Below, in pieces: positions 40,638 to 49,670 of a stretch of 64,000 bases of DNA. Origin of the DNA: Bacillota bacterium (lineage in GTDB: Bacteria > Bacillota > Sulfobacillia > Sulfobacillales > JAIMBI01); NCBI GenBank assembly GCA_021846505.1, contig JAJZWV010000006.1, forward strand, positions 1 to 64,000. Direction: 5' to 3'. The notes below the pieces were generated by a model. The model was not told the DNA's origin, made no database searches, and saw only the letters and a program-made list of their open reading frames with translations. Made by a program: the position numbers and the translations under genes. The first letter of the stretch is position 1, and every line of letters begins with the position of its first letter.

Positions 40638-42410
40638 GTGACAAATTTCGCCTCCAACGTGCTCCGCTACGCGGCCGCCCACCCGGAGGCTCCGGCGCAG
40701 ATGGTGCGGGAGGGCTCCGCTTGGGCGCCAGTGTCCCACGGAACCCTAATGGCACGCGTGTTCAGCTTGGCAGGCTGGCTGGCCCAGCAAGGCATTCAGG
40801 ACGGCGATCGCGTCGCCCTGCAAGCTCACACGTCGGCCGAGTGGGTGTGGGCGGACTTGGCGCTCCTGTCGCTGGGGGCGGTGGTGGTGCCCATCTATCC
40901 GTCCCTGGCCGCCGCCCAGGTTGCCGAATTGCTGGAGGACTCCGGTGCACGCTTCGCCATCGTGGCGGACGCGGAGCAGGAGGCCAAGTTGCCGGTCAGC
41001 TTCCCGCGCCTGGTCATGACCTACCCGCGCTGGCAGCAGGCCATCACCCGGGGCCGCGTGCCGGAAGGATCCCCGTGGCTGGACAACATCGATCGCGTGG
41101 CGGACGACCATCTGGCCACCTTGGTGTACACTTCGGGCACCACCGCCCACTCGCGGGGTGTGATGCTGACCCATGGCAACCTGCTGAGCAACGTTGCGGG
41201 ACTGACCCTCCATGCCGAGCGGTATCCTGACGTGCAGTTGACGGCGCGGGACCGGGCGCTGGCGGTCCTGCCCCTGGCGCATATTTTTGAGCGCCTGGTG
41301 CACCACTTCATGCTGGGGCGCGGCGTCGCCATGTACTACACCCATCCCAGTCGGCTGGCCGAGGATATCACCACGGCCCGGCCCACCGCCATGGTGTCGG
41401 TGCCCCGCATCTACGAGCGGGTGTTTGCCGCCGTGCACGACCAAGCCGCCGGCCCACTGTCGCGGCCCATCCTGGCCGCCAGCATCCCCGTCGCGCGCCG
41501 CCGTGCCCTTCGCCTGACGGCGGGCGCCCGCCCCACCGCCCGCGAATGGCTGGCGGAGTCCCTGTTCAGCCTGTTGGTGTACCGAAAGATTCGGCGGGCC
41601 CTGGGTGGGTCGCTGCGGTTCGCCTACTCCGGCGGAGCGCCTCTGCATCCCGACCTGGCACGATTTTTTGTCGGCGCCGGCATTCCCGTGCTGGAAGGCT
41701 ACGGGCTGACCGAAACCTCGCCGGTCGTGTCCGTCAACACCCTCTCCACACTCCGCATTGGCTCTGTGGGGCTGCCGCTGCCCAACGTGGAGGTGCGCAT
41801 TGAAGCAGATGGCGAAATTTGCTGCCGGGGGCCCAACATTATGCAGGGCTATTGGAACCGGCCCGAGGAGAGCGCCGCCGTTCTGGTGGACGGCTGGTTT
41901 TACACCGGCGACATCGGCGAGCGGCTGCCGTCTGGCCATCTGCGCATTGTCGACCGCAAGCGCGCCATCATGGTGCTGTCCACCGGAAAAAATGTCGTGC
42001 CCCTGGCCATCTGCCAAGCGCTGGAGGCGTCGCCGTGGATTGAGCAGGCCATGCTGCTGGGCGACCGCAAGAAGTACGTTGCAGCCCTGCTGGCCCCTGA
42101 CGAGGCTCAGCTGGCGGCGTGGGCCGCCAGCCAGGGATTGCCTGCCGACAACCTAGAGGCGGCGCGGAAGCATCCCGCCTACCGCGCGCTGATTGACGCC
42201 GAAGTGAAGGCGCGCACCGCAAGCTTTGCCGACTTTGAGCAGCCCAAGCGCTGGGAGCTGGTGGATAGGCCGTTCACGGAGGAAAGTGGTGAGCTCACCC
42301 CCACCTTGAAAATCAAGACGCGGGTGGTCGAAGCCCACTACGGCGCCCTCATCGCCACCCTGTATCCAGACGAAGATCTGGCGTCGCTTAACACCCCCGC
42401 ATCCTCGTAG
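40638..42410 (+). CDS. Long-chain acyl-CoA synthetase (FadD15-like)
   Basis: A 590-residue AMP-forming fatty acid-CoA ligase. YTSGTTAHSRGVMLTHGNL is the P-loop (note AHS in place of the usual GxPK), YGLTETSPVVSVN the A5 motif, and GWFYTGDIGERLPSGHLRIVDRK in parts the A7-A8 hinge. The C-terminal end FTEESGELTPTLKIKTRVV is the form found in bacterial FadD15/ACSBG relatives, with the catalytic Lys. The start is GTG 40638 with GAGGTG eight bases upstream (GTG 40629 is the alternative). Confidence 0.9.
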   Translation: MTNFASNVLRYAAAHPEAPAQMVREGSAWAPVSHGTLMARVFSLAGWLAQQGIQDGDRVALQAHTSAEWVWADLALLSLGAVVVPIYPSLAAAQVAELLEDSGARFAIVADAEQEAKLPVSFPRLVMTYPRWQQAITRGRVPEGSPWLDNIDRVADDHLATLVYTSGTTAHSRGVMLTHGNLLSNVAGLTLHAERYPDVQLTARDRALAVLPLAHIFERLVHHFMLGRGVAMYYTHPSRLAEDITTARPTAMVSVPRIYERVFAAVHDQAAGPLSRPILAASIPVARRRALRLTAGARPTAREWLAESLFSLLVYRKIRRALGGSLRFAYSGGAPLHPDLARFFVGAGIPVLEGYGLTETSPVVSVNTLSTLRIGSVGLPLPNVEVRIEADGEICCRGPNIMQGYWNRPEESAAVLVDGWFYTGDIGERLPSGHLRIVDRKRAIMVLSTGKNVVPLAICQALEASPWIEQAMLLGDRKKYVAALLAPDEAQLAAWAASQGLPADNLEAARKHPAYRALIDAEVKARTASFADFEQPKRWELVDRPFTEESGELTPTLKIKTRVVEAHYGALIATLYPDEDLASLNTPASS

Positions 42411-42500
42411 CGCATCCGCCGGAAAATTTTTTCCCGCGGTCCGCATACGCTACCGCCAGAACGGCCAATCGGCCGAATCGGCTGAGTGGGGGCATGCGGC

Positions 42501-42707
42501 ATGACCCTATTAGACGAGTATTACGCAGCGCTGGCCGAATGGCAGGACGCTGTCTCGGCGTTTGACAACGCCGAGGGCGCGTTTGTCGACTACTACGCCA
42601 TGCGGCTCACCGCCGCCGAGCGCAAGCTCGACGCGGTGCTCCGACTCATCAAAGCAGAGCGTCCAGAGGGAACCGCCGGTGTCCGCGCTCCAGCCATCAC
42701 GCGCTAA
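42501..42707 (+). CDS. DUF2508 (YaaL-like) small protein
   Basis: A 68-residue, mostly helical protein: LLDEYYAALAEWQDAVSAFDN, then FVDYYAMRLTAAERKLDAVLR. The spacing of EW, FDN, DYxxxRLxAAE matches the DUF2508 family (Bacillus YaaL), usually encoded near recR and of unknown function in Bacillota. ATG 42501 lies near a G-rich stretch; GTG 42486 would add five residues. Its 3' end overlaps by 12 bases the 3' end of the minus-strand oxidoreductase reading. Confidence 0.65.
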   Translation: MTLLDEYYAALAEWQDAVSAFDNAEGAFVDYYAMRLTAAERKLDAVLRLIKAERPEGTAGVRAPAITR

Positions 42708-43679
42708 CCACCAGCAGCAGCTTGCCGGTGCTCGCGCGCTCCTCTACCAGGCGATGAGCGTCGGCTGCACGCTCGAGCGGCAGGACCGCGCCGATTTTAA
42801 TGCGGAACAAGCCATGGGCGAGGTACCCCAGCACCGCGGTGGCCGCGAGCGCAACTCCGCGGGCCGCTGGCGCCGGGCAGCGCCAAGGCTGAATCCCAGC
42901 ACCGCGCGGCAGCTGCTGTGCAAGTCTGTCGTAGGCACCCAGCCGGCCTCACCACTGGCATCTCCGAAGGCGGCCAGCCGGCCAAACGGCGCTAGGCAGC
43001 GAAAGCTTTCAGCCGTCAGGCGCCCCGCGATGGAATCCAGCACCACGTCGGCGCCCCGCCCCCCGGTGGCCTCGCGCACCGCGTCCGGCCAATCATCCTG
43101 GCTGGAGTCCACGGCGATGTCGGCGCCCGCAGCCAGCGCCGCCGCCATCTTCCCTGGGGTGCCCACCGCGCCAATGACCAGACCCGCACCTAGGATCCGC
43201 GCCAGCTGGAGGGCGGTGGTGCCCACGCCTCCAGCCGCCGCATGCACCAACACCGCCTCGCCCGGCTGCACCCGCACAACGTCAACCAGCAACTTGTAGG
43301 CCGCAGCTCCCACCACTGGGCACGCTGCGGCCTGCTCATCCGACACTTCATCGGGCACACCAAACACCAGCTGCGCGTCCGCCAGAACATATTCCGCATA
43401 CGAGCCCCCCGAGGGAAAGGCCACCACCCGCTGGCCCACCTGCCGCCCCTCGACCCCGGGCCCCAAGGCATCGACCGTGCCCATCGCATCAAGCCCGGGC
43501 ACAAACGGCGGAGCACCCCCGCCGCGGTACTGCCCGTGCCGGGCCTTGATGTCGGCAAAGTTAACGCTGGTGCTGTGCACGCGAATGCACACCTGCCCGA
43601 CTCCCGGCACCGGCACCTCCCGGTCTTGAAGCTCCATCGCCTCGGGTTCCCCGAAGCGCCTCACCACCATTGCCCGCAT
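42696..43679 (-). pseudogene. Quinone oxidoreductase (zinc-independent MDR), frameshifted near its C-terminus
   Basis: An NADPH:quinone oxidoreductase-like MDR protein. The start (MRAMVVRRFGEPEAMEL), NFADIKARHGQYRG, VHAAAGGVGTTALQLARILG (nucleotide loop) and DVVLDSIAGRLTAESF are intact. Near 42860 the reading moves to another frame, where VLGYLAHGLFRIKIGAVLPL and RLVEERASTGKLLLVVSA complete the normal ending at the TGA 42698-42696. Without the shift the protein ends at 42744 in an Arg/Ser-rich tail. One base change would repair it. ATG 43679 has GAAGGAGGG; it overlaps alkA by 19 bases. Confidence 0.75.
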
Positions 43680-44653
43680 GCGTCGCCCTCCTTCGCTGTG
43701 CCCAGAGCCCTTGGGGTGCCAGGTGCGCCCTCGCCGGTGCTGCCGACCGGCGGCAGCCGAAGATGCCAGAGCAAGTAGCACACCCACGCGCGGCGCGGCC
43801 GATGCGGCGCGAGCCACTGCTCCAGCGCCCGCGCGGACAGCCGCTCCCCAGGACCCGTGAGCGCCGCCGCCGCCTTCGCCAGCACTAGGTCGCTGGCCAT
43901 CACGGCGTCGTCCTCCCCCCACCCAAACAGTGCAGCGCCCGCCGCCGTCCAAGGCCCCACCCCCGGCAGGGCCTCCAGCTGCCGCTTCACCCCCTCCGGA
44001 TCCCGGGACACGCCGCCCAGCCCGCCGGCCGCCGCCCATCGGGCGGCCACCTGCAGCGTGGCAGCAGGCCGCTGTGGAATCCCGCCGGCGGCCAGCGCCT
44101 CCACGGCCGCGCCCGCCAGCCGCTCCGGCGCCGGCCAGGCATACACAACGGCCCCCGTGGGCGTTTTGAGGGGCGTGCCCCACTCGGTCAGCAGCCGGTT
44201 GACGAGCGTCCGATGGCTCGCCACCGACACCTGCTGGCCCAGGATGAGGCGGGCCAGCGCCACCCAGGGCGACGCGTCGCGCAGCGGCCGGATGCCCCAC
44301 CACCGCGAGGCCAGGGGCTGGAGGACAGGATCGGCCGCGGCGCGCGGGAAAAATGCCGCGGCCGCGTGGTCTCCGCTACCGGTCGCGAACCGCCAGGCCG
44401 CAGCCTGGACCGCAGCCTCATGGGCGGCCGCTGGGGCGGCGGTCCGCACCGCCATCCCGCCCGGGCCACCCTCCACCGATACCGGCACCGCCTGCCCCTC
44501 CACCATCACGGACGACTCCCACACCCAGCCCGTGGGTGCCTCGGCCACGCGCACGTCCAGGCTCGCCTGGCTTCGCGGCCGGGCCAGCAGGCGCTCCCAG
44601 TGCCAAGGCCCACGGGCCGCCACCCAGGTGCGGTGCCTCACGCTTTCGGTCAT
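43661..44653 (-). CDS. alkA: DNA-3-methyladenine glycosylase II (AlkA-like)
   Basis: A 330-residue HhH-GPD DNA glycosylase that removes alkylated bases. The N-terminal half (DVRVAEAPTGWVWESSVMV) is the AlkA beta domain; then LARLILGQQVSVASHRTLV, the HhH hairpin LEALPGVGPWTAAGAAL and the catalytic Asp in DDAVMASDLVLAKA. It ends GQWW. No good ribosome site precedes ATG 44653, and TACACT lies 7 bases upstream of it on the same strand, so the message may be nearly leaderless. It diverges from ogt, giving two alkylation-repair genes back to back. Confidence 0.85.
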   Translation of the reverse strand: MTESVRHRTWVAARGPWHWERLLARPRSQASLDVRVAEAPTGWVWESSVMVEGQAVPVSVEGGPGGMAVRTAAPAAAHEAAVQAAAWRFATGSGDHAAAAFFPRAAADPVLQPLASRWWGIRPLRDASPWVALARLILGQQVSVASHRTLVNRLLTEWGTPLKTPTGAVVYAWPAPERLAGAAVEALAAGGIPQRPAATLQVAARWAAAGGLGGVSRDPEGVKRQLEALPGVGPWTAAGAALFGWGEDDAVMASDLVLAKAAAALTGPGERLSARALEQWLAPHRPRRAWVCYLLWHLRLPPVGSTGEGAPGTPRALGTAKEGDACGQWW

Positions 44654-44776
44654 GGGCTCAGTGTAGCGGAAGCGGCCCCAGCAGCGTGCCCCCCTCACGT
44701 CCTTTGGGGGCAGTACAATCACCAGAGATGGGGATCAGCCCGTGCGCACGGCTTGAAGTGCGAGGAGGCTACTGTG
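44654..44776. promoter_or_regulatory. Divergent alkA/ogt promoter region
   Basis: Two -10-like boxes point outwards: TACACT on the minus strand (44665-44660) for alkA and TACAAT on the plus strand (44715-44720) for ogt. Neither has a clear -35. A shared regulator of both repair genes would bind between them. Confidence 0.35.
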
Positions 44777-45289
44777 ATGGGAACTCGTGCCACGGCGGCG
44801 GACCCGCTGGTGTGGTGCTGGCACGCCACTCGGCTGGGGCGGCTGTACCTCGCTGCCACCCCGACCGGGCTTGCTTGCGTGGGGCTGCCGGGCGCTCCCA
44901 GTGTGTGGCCGGCCTGGGCACAGCCTGCGCGCACTGCGGCGCCGGCGGCCCTCCGGTGGGCCACCGCCCAGCTGGACGAATATTTGGCGGGCGAGCGGCG
45001 CGTTTTTCAGCTGCCCTTGGACCTCCGCGGCACTCCATTTCAGCGCCGCGCGTGGAGTGCGGTGGCTGGCATCCCCTATGGGCACACCATGACCTATGGC
45101 GAGGTGGCGGCATGGCTGGGCCAGCCCCACGCCGCCCGCGCGGTCGGCGCCGCCATGAGGAACAATCCACTCCCGATTGTCATCCCGTGCCACCGCGTGG
45201 TGGGTGCCCAGGGGCGGATGGTGGGATACGCTGGCGGCTTGGGTTTGAAAGAGGCGCTGCTGGTACAGGAAGGCGCGCGCCTCGTATAG
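44777..45289 (+). CDS. ogt: Methylated-DNA--protein-cysteine methyltransferase
   Basis: A 170-residue suicide enzyme that moves alkyl groups from O6-alkylguanine to its own Cys. The active site PCHRVVG follows NNPLPIVI; the DNA-binding HTH is TPFQRRAWSAVAGIPYGHT and YGEVAAWLGQPHAARAVGAA in adjacent pieces, and the end GYAGGLGLKEALL is standard. ATG 44777 (or GTG 44774) has GAGGAGG upstream. It diverges from alkA. Confidence 0.95.
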   Translation: MGTRATAADPLVWCWHATRLGRLYLAATPTGLACVGLPGAPSVWPAWAQPARTAAPAALRWATAQLDEYLAGERRVFQLPLDLRGTPFQRRAWSAVAGIPYGHTMTYGEVAAWLGQPHAARAVGAAMRNNPLPIVIPCHRVVGAQGRMVGYAGGLGLKEALLVQEGARLV

Positions 45290-45427
45290 AGCGCTGGGCT
45301 TTGGCGGCACTCTGACGGTGGGGCGCGCCGTGCCCGGTGGGCAGCTGGTCTACACGGTGGGGGTGCCCGCTCTTGCTGGTGCTGTTTGTCGCCGTGCTGG
45401 ACGACGTCACGTGCAAGCAGCAGAACT

Positions 45428-45459
45428 GAGCGAGGGGCGGGTCTCCCCGCCCCTCGCTC
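45428..45459. terminator. 14-pair hairpin between ogt and rpoD
   Basis: GAGCGAGGGGCGGG and its exact complement flank the loop TCTC. There is no T-run, but the position between convergent ogt and rpoD suggests a bidirectional terminator. The 138 bases between ogt and the hairpin contain no supported gene. Confidence 0.65.
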
Positions 45460-45471
45460 CCGCAGCCGCCT

Positions 45472-46644
45472 TCAGTCCAGGTAGTCGCGCAGCTTCTTGC
45501 TGCGCGTGGGATGCCGGAGCTTCCGCAGTGCCTTGGCTTCAATCTGCCGAATGCGCTCGCGCGTCACCCCAAATACCTGGCCCACTTCTTCCAAGGTGCG
45601 GGCGCGCCCGTCCGACAGGCCAAAGCGCAGCCGCAGCACCTTTTCCTCGCGATTGGTCAGCGTATCCAGCACTTCCTCGAGCTGCTCCTTTAGGAGCTGG
45701 TAGCCCGCCGCCTCCGCCGGGGCGGGGGCTTCCTCGTCCTCGATGAAGTCCCCCAGATGCGAATCTTCTTCCTCGCCAATCGGCGTTTCCAGCGACACCG
45801 GCTCCTGCGCCACCTTTTGAATCTCCCGCACACGCTCCACGGTGATGCCCATCTCGGCGGCAATTTCCTCGGGAAGCGGATCGCGGCCCAATTCCTGCAG
45901 CAACTTCCGCTGGATCCGAATCAGCTTGTTGATGGTCTCCACCATGTGCACCGGAATCCGAATCGTGCGCGCCTGGTCAGCAATGGCCCGGGTAATGGCC
46001 TGCCGAATCCACCAGGTGGCGTAGGTGCTAAATTTGTACCCCTTGCGGTAGTCAAACTTCTCGACGGCTTTGATGAGACCCAAGTTGCCTTCCTGGATCA
46101 GGTCCAAAAACAGCATGCCGCGGCCCACGTAGCGCTTGGCGATGGACACCACCAGGCGCAAGTTGGCTTCCGCCAGCTTTTTCTTGGACTCTTCATCCCC
46201 CTGCTCAATCGCCTTGGCCAGCGACACCTCTTGGGCCGCCGTCAGCAGGGACACCCGTCCAATCTCTTTCAAGTACATGCGGACGGGGTCGTCAATGGCC
46301 ACGCCCTCCGGCACGGCCAGCGCATTGCCCGCCTTGTGGGGCTCGTCTTCCTCGTCCTCGTCCTCGTCGTCCTCTGCCACCACCGCGTCCCCGGCCTCCG
46401 CCGCCGCGCGCTTGTCGTTGACCAAATCCACGTTCTCCTGGCCAATCAGCTCATACACGGCATCGATTTGGTCGGTGGGGATGTCCATGGCTTGGAGAGC
46501 GTCCAACAGCTCCCCGTAGGTCAACTTGTTGCCGCGATCCTTGGCTCGGCTGACCAAAGTCCGCACAATTTCCAGCACTGCCCGCTGCTCCTCGCGCGGC
46601 ACCTCTTCCGACAACCCGTGGGCCAGTCCGCCTGCCTTTGCCAT
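45472..46644 (-). CDS. rpoD: RNA polymerase principal sigma factor
   Basis: A 390-residue group 1 sigma-70 factor. A region 1.1-like start ([20 protein letters not shown]) is followed by an acidic linker ([10 protein letters not shown]), then region 1.2 ([12 protein letters not shown]), 2.3-2.4 ([20 protein letters not shown]), region 3 and 4.2 ([20 protein letters not shown]). Length fits a Bacillus SigA (about 371) rather than E. coli RpoD. Its ATG lies three bases after the dnaG stop, so dnaG-rpoD form an operon as in Bacillota. Transcription ends at the hairpin at 45428-45459. Confidence 0.97.
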   Translation of the reverse strand: MAKAGGLAHGLSEEVPREEQRAVLEIVRTLVSRAKDRGNKLTYGELLDALQAMDIPTDQIDAVYELIGQENVDLVNDKRAAAEAGDAVVAEDDEDEDEEDEPHKAGNALAVPEGVAIDDPVRMYLKEIGRVSLLTAAQEVSLAKAIEQGDEESKKKLAEANLRLVVSIAKRYVGRGMLFLDLIQEGNLGLIKAVEKFDYRKGYKFSTYATWWIRQAITRAIADQARTIRIPVHMVETINKLIRIQRKLLQELGRDPLPEEIAAEMGITVERVREIQKVAQEPVSLETPIGEEEDSHLGDFIEDEEAPAPAEAAGYQLLKEQLEEVLDTLTNREEKVLRLRFGLSDGRARTLEEVGQVFGVTRERIRQIEAKALRKLRHPTRSKKLRDYLD

Positions 46645-46647
46645 CCG

Positions 46648-48423
46648 TCATCCCTCCCTTCGTGGGGATCGCTTGCTTGCACTGATTTCCTGAAACAGCT
46701 GGCTAATTTCCGCCGCGACCACCGGGTCGCCGGAGTCGGCCACCGACTTCAAATGCTGCCACTCGCGCCCTCGCCACTGGGCTTTCACCTGGCGCGCGAG
46801 CTCCATCACCAAGTCCCCCGACACCGGCCAGGGAACGGCCGCCGCTGCCGTCACCAGCTCCTGCGCCTCGGGCGGCAGGCGCACCAGCCACGAAGCCAGT
46901 GCATCGCCGCCGCTTTCTGCTAGCGCCGGCCACTCCAGCCGGATTGCCTCCCAGCGCGGGTCCCTACACAGTTCGGGAAGCGCGGCTAAAACCCCTTCCA
47001 TGCGGTCGGGAAATTGTATCAAGGACGCCAGCAAATTGACCTCCACATCTCGCGGGCCAAGATTTACCTCTGAACGGCGCATATTATGCCGGGATTTTTG
47101 CGAATTATTCTCCCGAGACCCTTGTTTTCCCGCCAGCCCTTGTGATAGAATTTTTCTCTCTACGCCCCACGCCCTCTCCAGCAAGGCCGCATACTCCGCG
47201 CGCTCCACCGGATCGGCCATGGAGTCCAAAAGCTCCACCATCTCCCGCACGGCCCGCGCCTTGGCCGCCGGCTGCACGTGCACCGCTGCCTGTCCGTCGC
47301 GAATGCGGCGCGCCAAGTACGGCATCTGCCCCGCCACAGCGGCGGAGAGCGCCTGGGCACCCCCGCGGGCCAACAGCTCATCCGCGTCCTTGGCGCCGCC
47401 GTAGTCCACGGACAGCACCGCCATTCCTTCCGCCGCGAGCACCACAAACGCCCGGCGCATCGCCTCCTGGCCCGCCGCGTCACGGTCGTAGGCGCACACG
47501 ACTTCATTAGTAAAACGTCTGAGGTACCGAACATGTTCCACCGTGAGCGCCGTGCCCAGTGCCCCCACCGCTTCGGTCAGGCCGGCCCGATGCATGGCTA
47601 CCACATCCATGTAGCCCTCCACAATGATCGGCACCCGGCCTTGGGACCAGGCGGGCCGCGCCCGGTCGGCGCCGTATAAAATGCGCCCCTTGTGATACAC
47701 CGCCGTCTCGGGCGTGTTCAAGTACTTGGGCGTGCCGTCGTCGGCCACCGCCCGCCCGCCGAAGGCCACCACCCTCCCGTCGGGGTCGCGGATGGGAAAA
47801 GTCACGCGGCCGCGCAGCCGATCATAGCCGCCGCGGTCCCGCTCCACGGCCACCCCAGCTTCCACGGCGTCTGCCACGGAGTATCCCGCTCGGCGCAGAT
47901 GAGACAGCAGGCCCTCCCAGGCGTCCGAGGCCCATCCGAGCCCAAAATCATCGGCCACCGAGGCGGGGATGCCCCGGCGCTCCAAATACTCCCGGCCCGG
48001 CTGCCCTGATTCCCCGGCCAGCGCCTGCCGAAAGTACTGCTGGGCTGCGGCCAGCACCGCCAGCAGCTGGGTGCGGCGCCCGCTGGCGCCCGACGGCCGG
48101 TCTGGAAGCACAATGCCCGCCCGATCGGCCAGCTCGGCCAGCGCCTCGGGGAAGCTTTTCCCGTCCCGCCGCATCAGGAAGGTGAACACGTTGCCCCCCA
48201 CCTGACACCCGAAGCAATAAAACAACTGGCGCGCCGGATCCACGCTGAACGACGGGGACTTTTCGGCATGAAACGGACACAGCCCCCAAAGCTTTTGGCC
48301 TCGCCGGCGGAGCGTCACGGTCTCTCCGATGATCGCGGCGATATCGGTGGCGTCGCGCACGCGATCCACCGTGGCCGCCCCCGAGCCCGCACCTGTTCGC
48401 ACACTATTCACCACGGTCTTCAT
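46648..48423 (-). CDS. dnaG: DNA primase
   Basis: A 591-residue primase that makes RNA primers for replication. The N-terminal CHC2 zinc finger is CPFHAEKSPSFSVD with FYCFGC; the TOPRIM core has IIVEGYMDVVAMHRAG and the acidic YGGAKDADELL loop; a C-terminal helical region (about residues 440-590) would bind DnaB helicase. The start is ATG 48423 behind GGGGGGA. It is followed closely by rpoD. Upstream lies a large inverted repeat and a divergent epimerase gene. Confidence 0.95.
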   Translation of the reverse strand: MKTVVNSVRTGAGSGAATVDRVRDATDIAAIIGETVTLRRRGQKLWGLCPFHAEKSPSFSVDPARQLFYCFGCQVGGNVFTFLMRRDGKSFPEALAELADRAGIVLPDRPSGASGRRTQLLAVLAAAQQYFRQALAGESGQPGREYLERRGIPASVADDFGLGWASDAWEGLLSHLRRAGYSVADAVEAGVAVERDRGGYDRLRGRVTFPIRDPDGRVVAFGGRAVADDGTPKYLNTPETAVYHKGRILYGADRARPAWSQGRVPIIVEGYMDVVAMHRAGLTEAVGALGTALTVEHVRYLRRFTNEVVCAYDRDAAGQEAMRRAFVVLAAEGMAVLSVDYGGAKDADELLARGGAQALSAAVAGQMPYLARRIRDGQAAVHVQPAAKARAVREMVELLDSMADPVERAEYAALLERAWGVERKILSQGLAGKQGSRENNSQKSRHNMRRSEVNLGPRDVEVNLLASLIQFPDRMEGVLAALPELCRDPRWEAIRLEWPALAESGGDALASWLVRLPPEAQELVTAAAAVPWPVSGDLVMELARQVKAQWRGREWQHLKSVADSGDPVVAAEISQLFQEISASKRSPRREG

Positions 48424-48438
48424 TCGCGCTCGTCCCCC

Positions 48439-48534
48439 CACATTCCTGCCGACGCAGGCGCCCGGGTAGGCTTCCGAAAAATTCTTGCGGATCGCCGCGG
48501 CGCCCGGGCAGCTAGATCACCCGGCAGGAATGTG
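48439..48534. repeat. 96-base element with perfect 13-bp terminal inverted repeats
   Basis: CACATTCCTGCCG (48439-48451) and its exact complement CGGCAGGAATGTG (48522-48534) flank a region holding two copies of GGCGCCCGGG (48457 and 48499 area). The whole folds into one long hairpin in the intergenic space between dnaG and the divergent epimerase gene. No ORF is inside. It could be a small non-autonomous element, a regulatory hairpin or a protein-binding site. Confidence 0.7.
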
Positions 48535-48611
48535 TCTGCCCGCCCCGAATGACCGGGGGGGCAGCCATTTCGAACGTGTTGCCGCCAGGTGTCGAAAGGG
48601 GACACAACATC

Positions 48612-49598
48612 ATGCGCATTCTGATGCTGGGCGGCACCGCCTTTCTGGGCCGCCACTTCGTCGAGGCGGCCGTCGCCGCGGGCCACGACGTGACCCTGTT
48701 CAATCGCGGGCAGACCCATCCCGAGCTGTTTCCCCAGCTGGAGCGGCTGCGGGGAAATCGAGATGGCGGCTTAGGCATCCTGGCCGAGCGCCGCTGGGAT
48801 GCGGTCGTCGACACCTCCGGGCGCCTGCCGCGCTTGGTGGGCGCCTCAGCCCAGGCTCTGCGCGACACCGGCCAGTACCTGTTCGTCTCCACCATTTCAG
48901 TGTACGCCGACGTCTCGGTTCCCGGCACCCGCGAAGACGCGCGCCCGGCCACCTTGTCGCGCCCGGATTCGGAGGATGAGCGCACCGACTATGGCGCCTT
49001 GAAGTTTCTGTGTGAGGAGGAGGTGCGCCGCGTCTTTGGCCCGCGCGCCGCAGTGGTGCGGCCCGGGCTCATCGTCGGCCCCTTTGACCCCACGGATCGG
49101 TTCACGTACTGGCCGGCTCGCTGCGCGCGCGGCGGCCGGATTTTGGCGCCCGGCCAGCCCGACCGGCGCATTCAGTTTGTGGACGTGCGCGACCTGGCTC
49201 AATTTCTGCTGCACCTGGTGCAGGCGCGCCAAGGCGGCACGTTCAACGCCGCCCAGCCGCCGGGCGCCGTCACCATGGGCCAGCTGCTGAGCGCCTGCGC
49301 CGCCGGCCAGCCGGCCACCATCCAGTGGGTGGCCGATGACTGGCTCGCCGAGCAAGGCGTGGGCCAGTGGATGGAGCTGCCGCTCTGGATTCGCCCGACC
49401 CCAGAGCAGCGCGGATTTTATGAGGTGGACTGCACCGCCGCCATCGAGGCCGGCTTAGCCTTTCGCCCGCTGGCGGACACCGTGCGCGACACGCTGGCCT
49501 GGCACCAAACCCGGGAGCCCTACACCTGGTCCCACACCGGACTCTCGACCGAGCGGGAGCAGCAGCTGCTGGACCTGGCGCCCGAGCTTGCCGACTGA
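48612..49598 (+). CDS. NAD-dependent epimerase/dehydratase family protein
   Basis: A 328-residue extended SDR. The N-terminal nucleotide loop is LGGTAFLGRH (GxxxxLG form), the catalytic region has STISVYADV and YGALKFLCEE with Tyr and Lys, and RPGLIVGPFDPTDR is typical of isomerase/epimerase relatives, including proteins named as nucleoside-sugar or chloroplast RNA-binding-type epimerases. The substrate is unknown. ATG 48612 has AAGGGGA about 11 bases upstream. It interrupts the otherwise conserved ppsR-dnaG neighbourhood. Confidence 0.85.
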   Translation: MRILMLGGTAFLGRHFVEAAVAAGHDVTLFNRGQTHPELFPQLERLRGNRDGGLGILAERRWDAVVDTSGRLPRLVGASAQALRDTGQYLFVSTISVYADVSVPGTREDARPATLSRPDSEDERTDYGALKFLCEEEVRRVFGPRAAVVRPGLIVGPFDPTDRFTYWPARCARGGRILAPGQPDRRIQFVDVRDLAQFLLHLVQARQGGTFNAAQPPGAVTMGQLLSACAAGQPATIQWVADDWLAEQGVGQWMELPLWIRPTPEQRGFYEVDCTAAIEAGLAFRPLADTVRDTLAWHQTREPYTWSHTGLSTEREQQLLDLAPELAD

Positions 49599-49622
49599 GG
49601 CGCCTCCGGCGCCACAAAGTGC

Positions 49623-49650
49623 GGAAGGGCCGCCAGCCGGCGGCCCTTCC
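49623..49650. terminator. Bidirectional hairpin between the epimerase gene and ppdK
   Basis: GGAAGGGCCGCC and GGCGGCCCTTCC pair perfectly around the loop AGCC. T-runs are poor on both sides, but the place between two convergent stops fits a terminator. Confidence 0.65.
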
Positions 49651-49670
49651 TCGCAGCGCACCTGTGGCCG

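Noticed and set aside
45290-45427. A possible small hydrophobic peptide (LLVLFVAVLDDVTC) after ogt
   Set aside because: No start codon with a ribosome site fits the frame, and the hydrophobic stretch is only about ten residues long.
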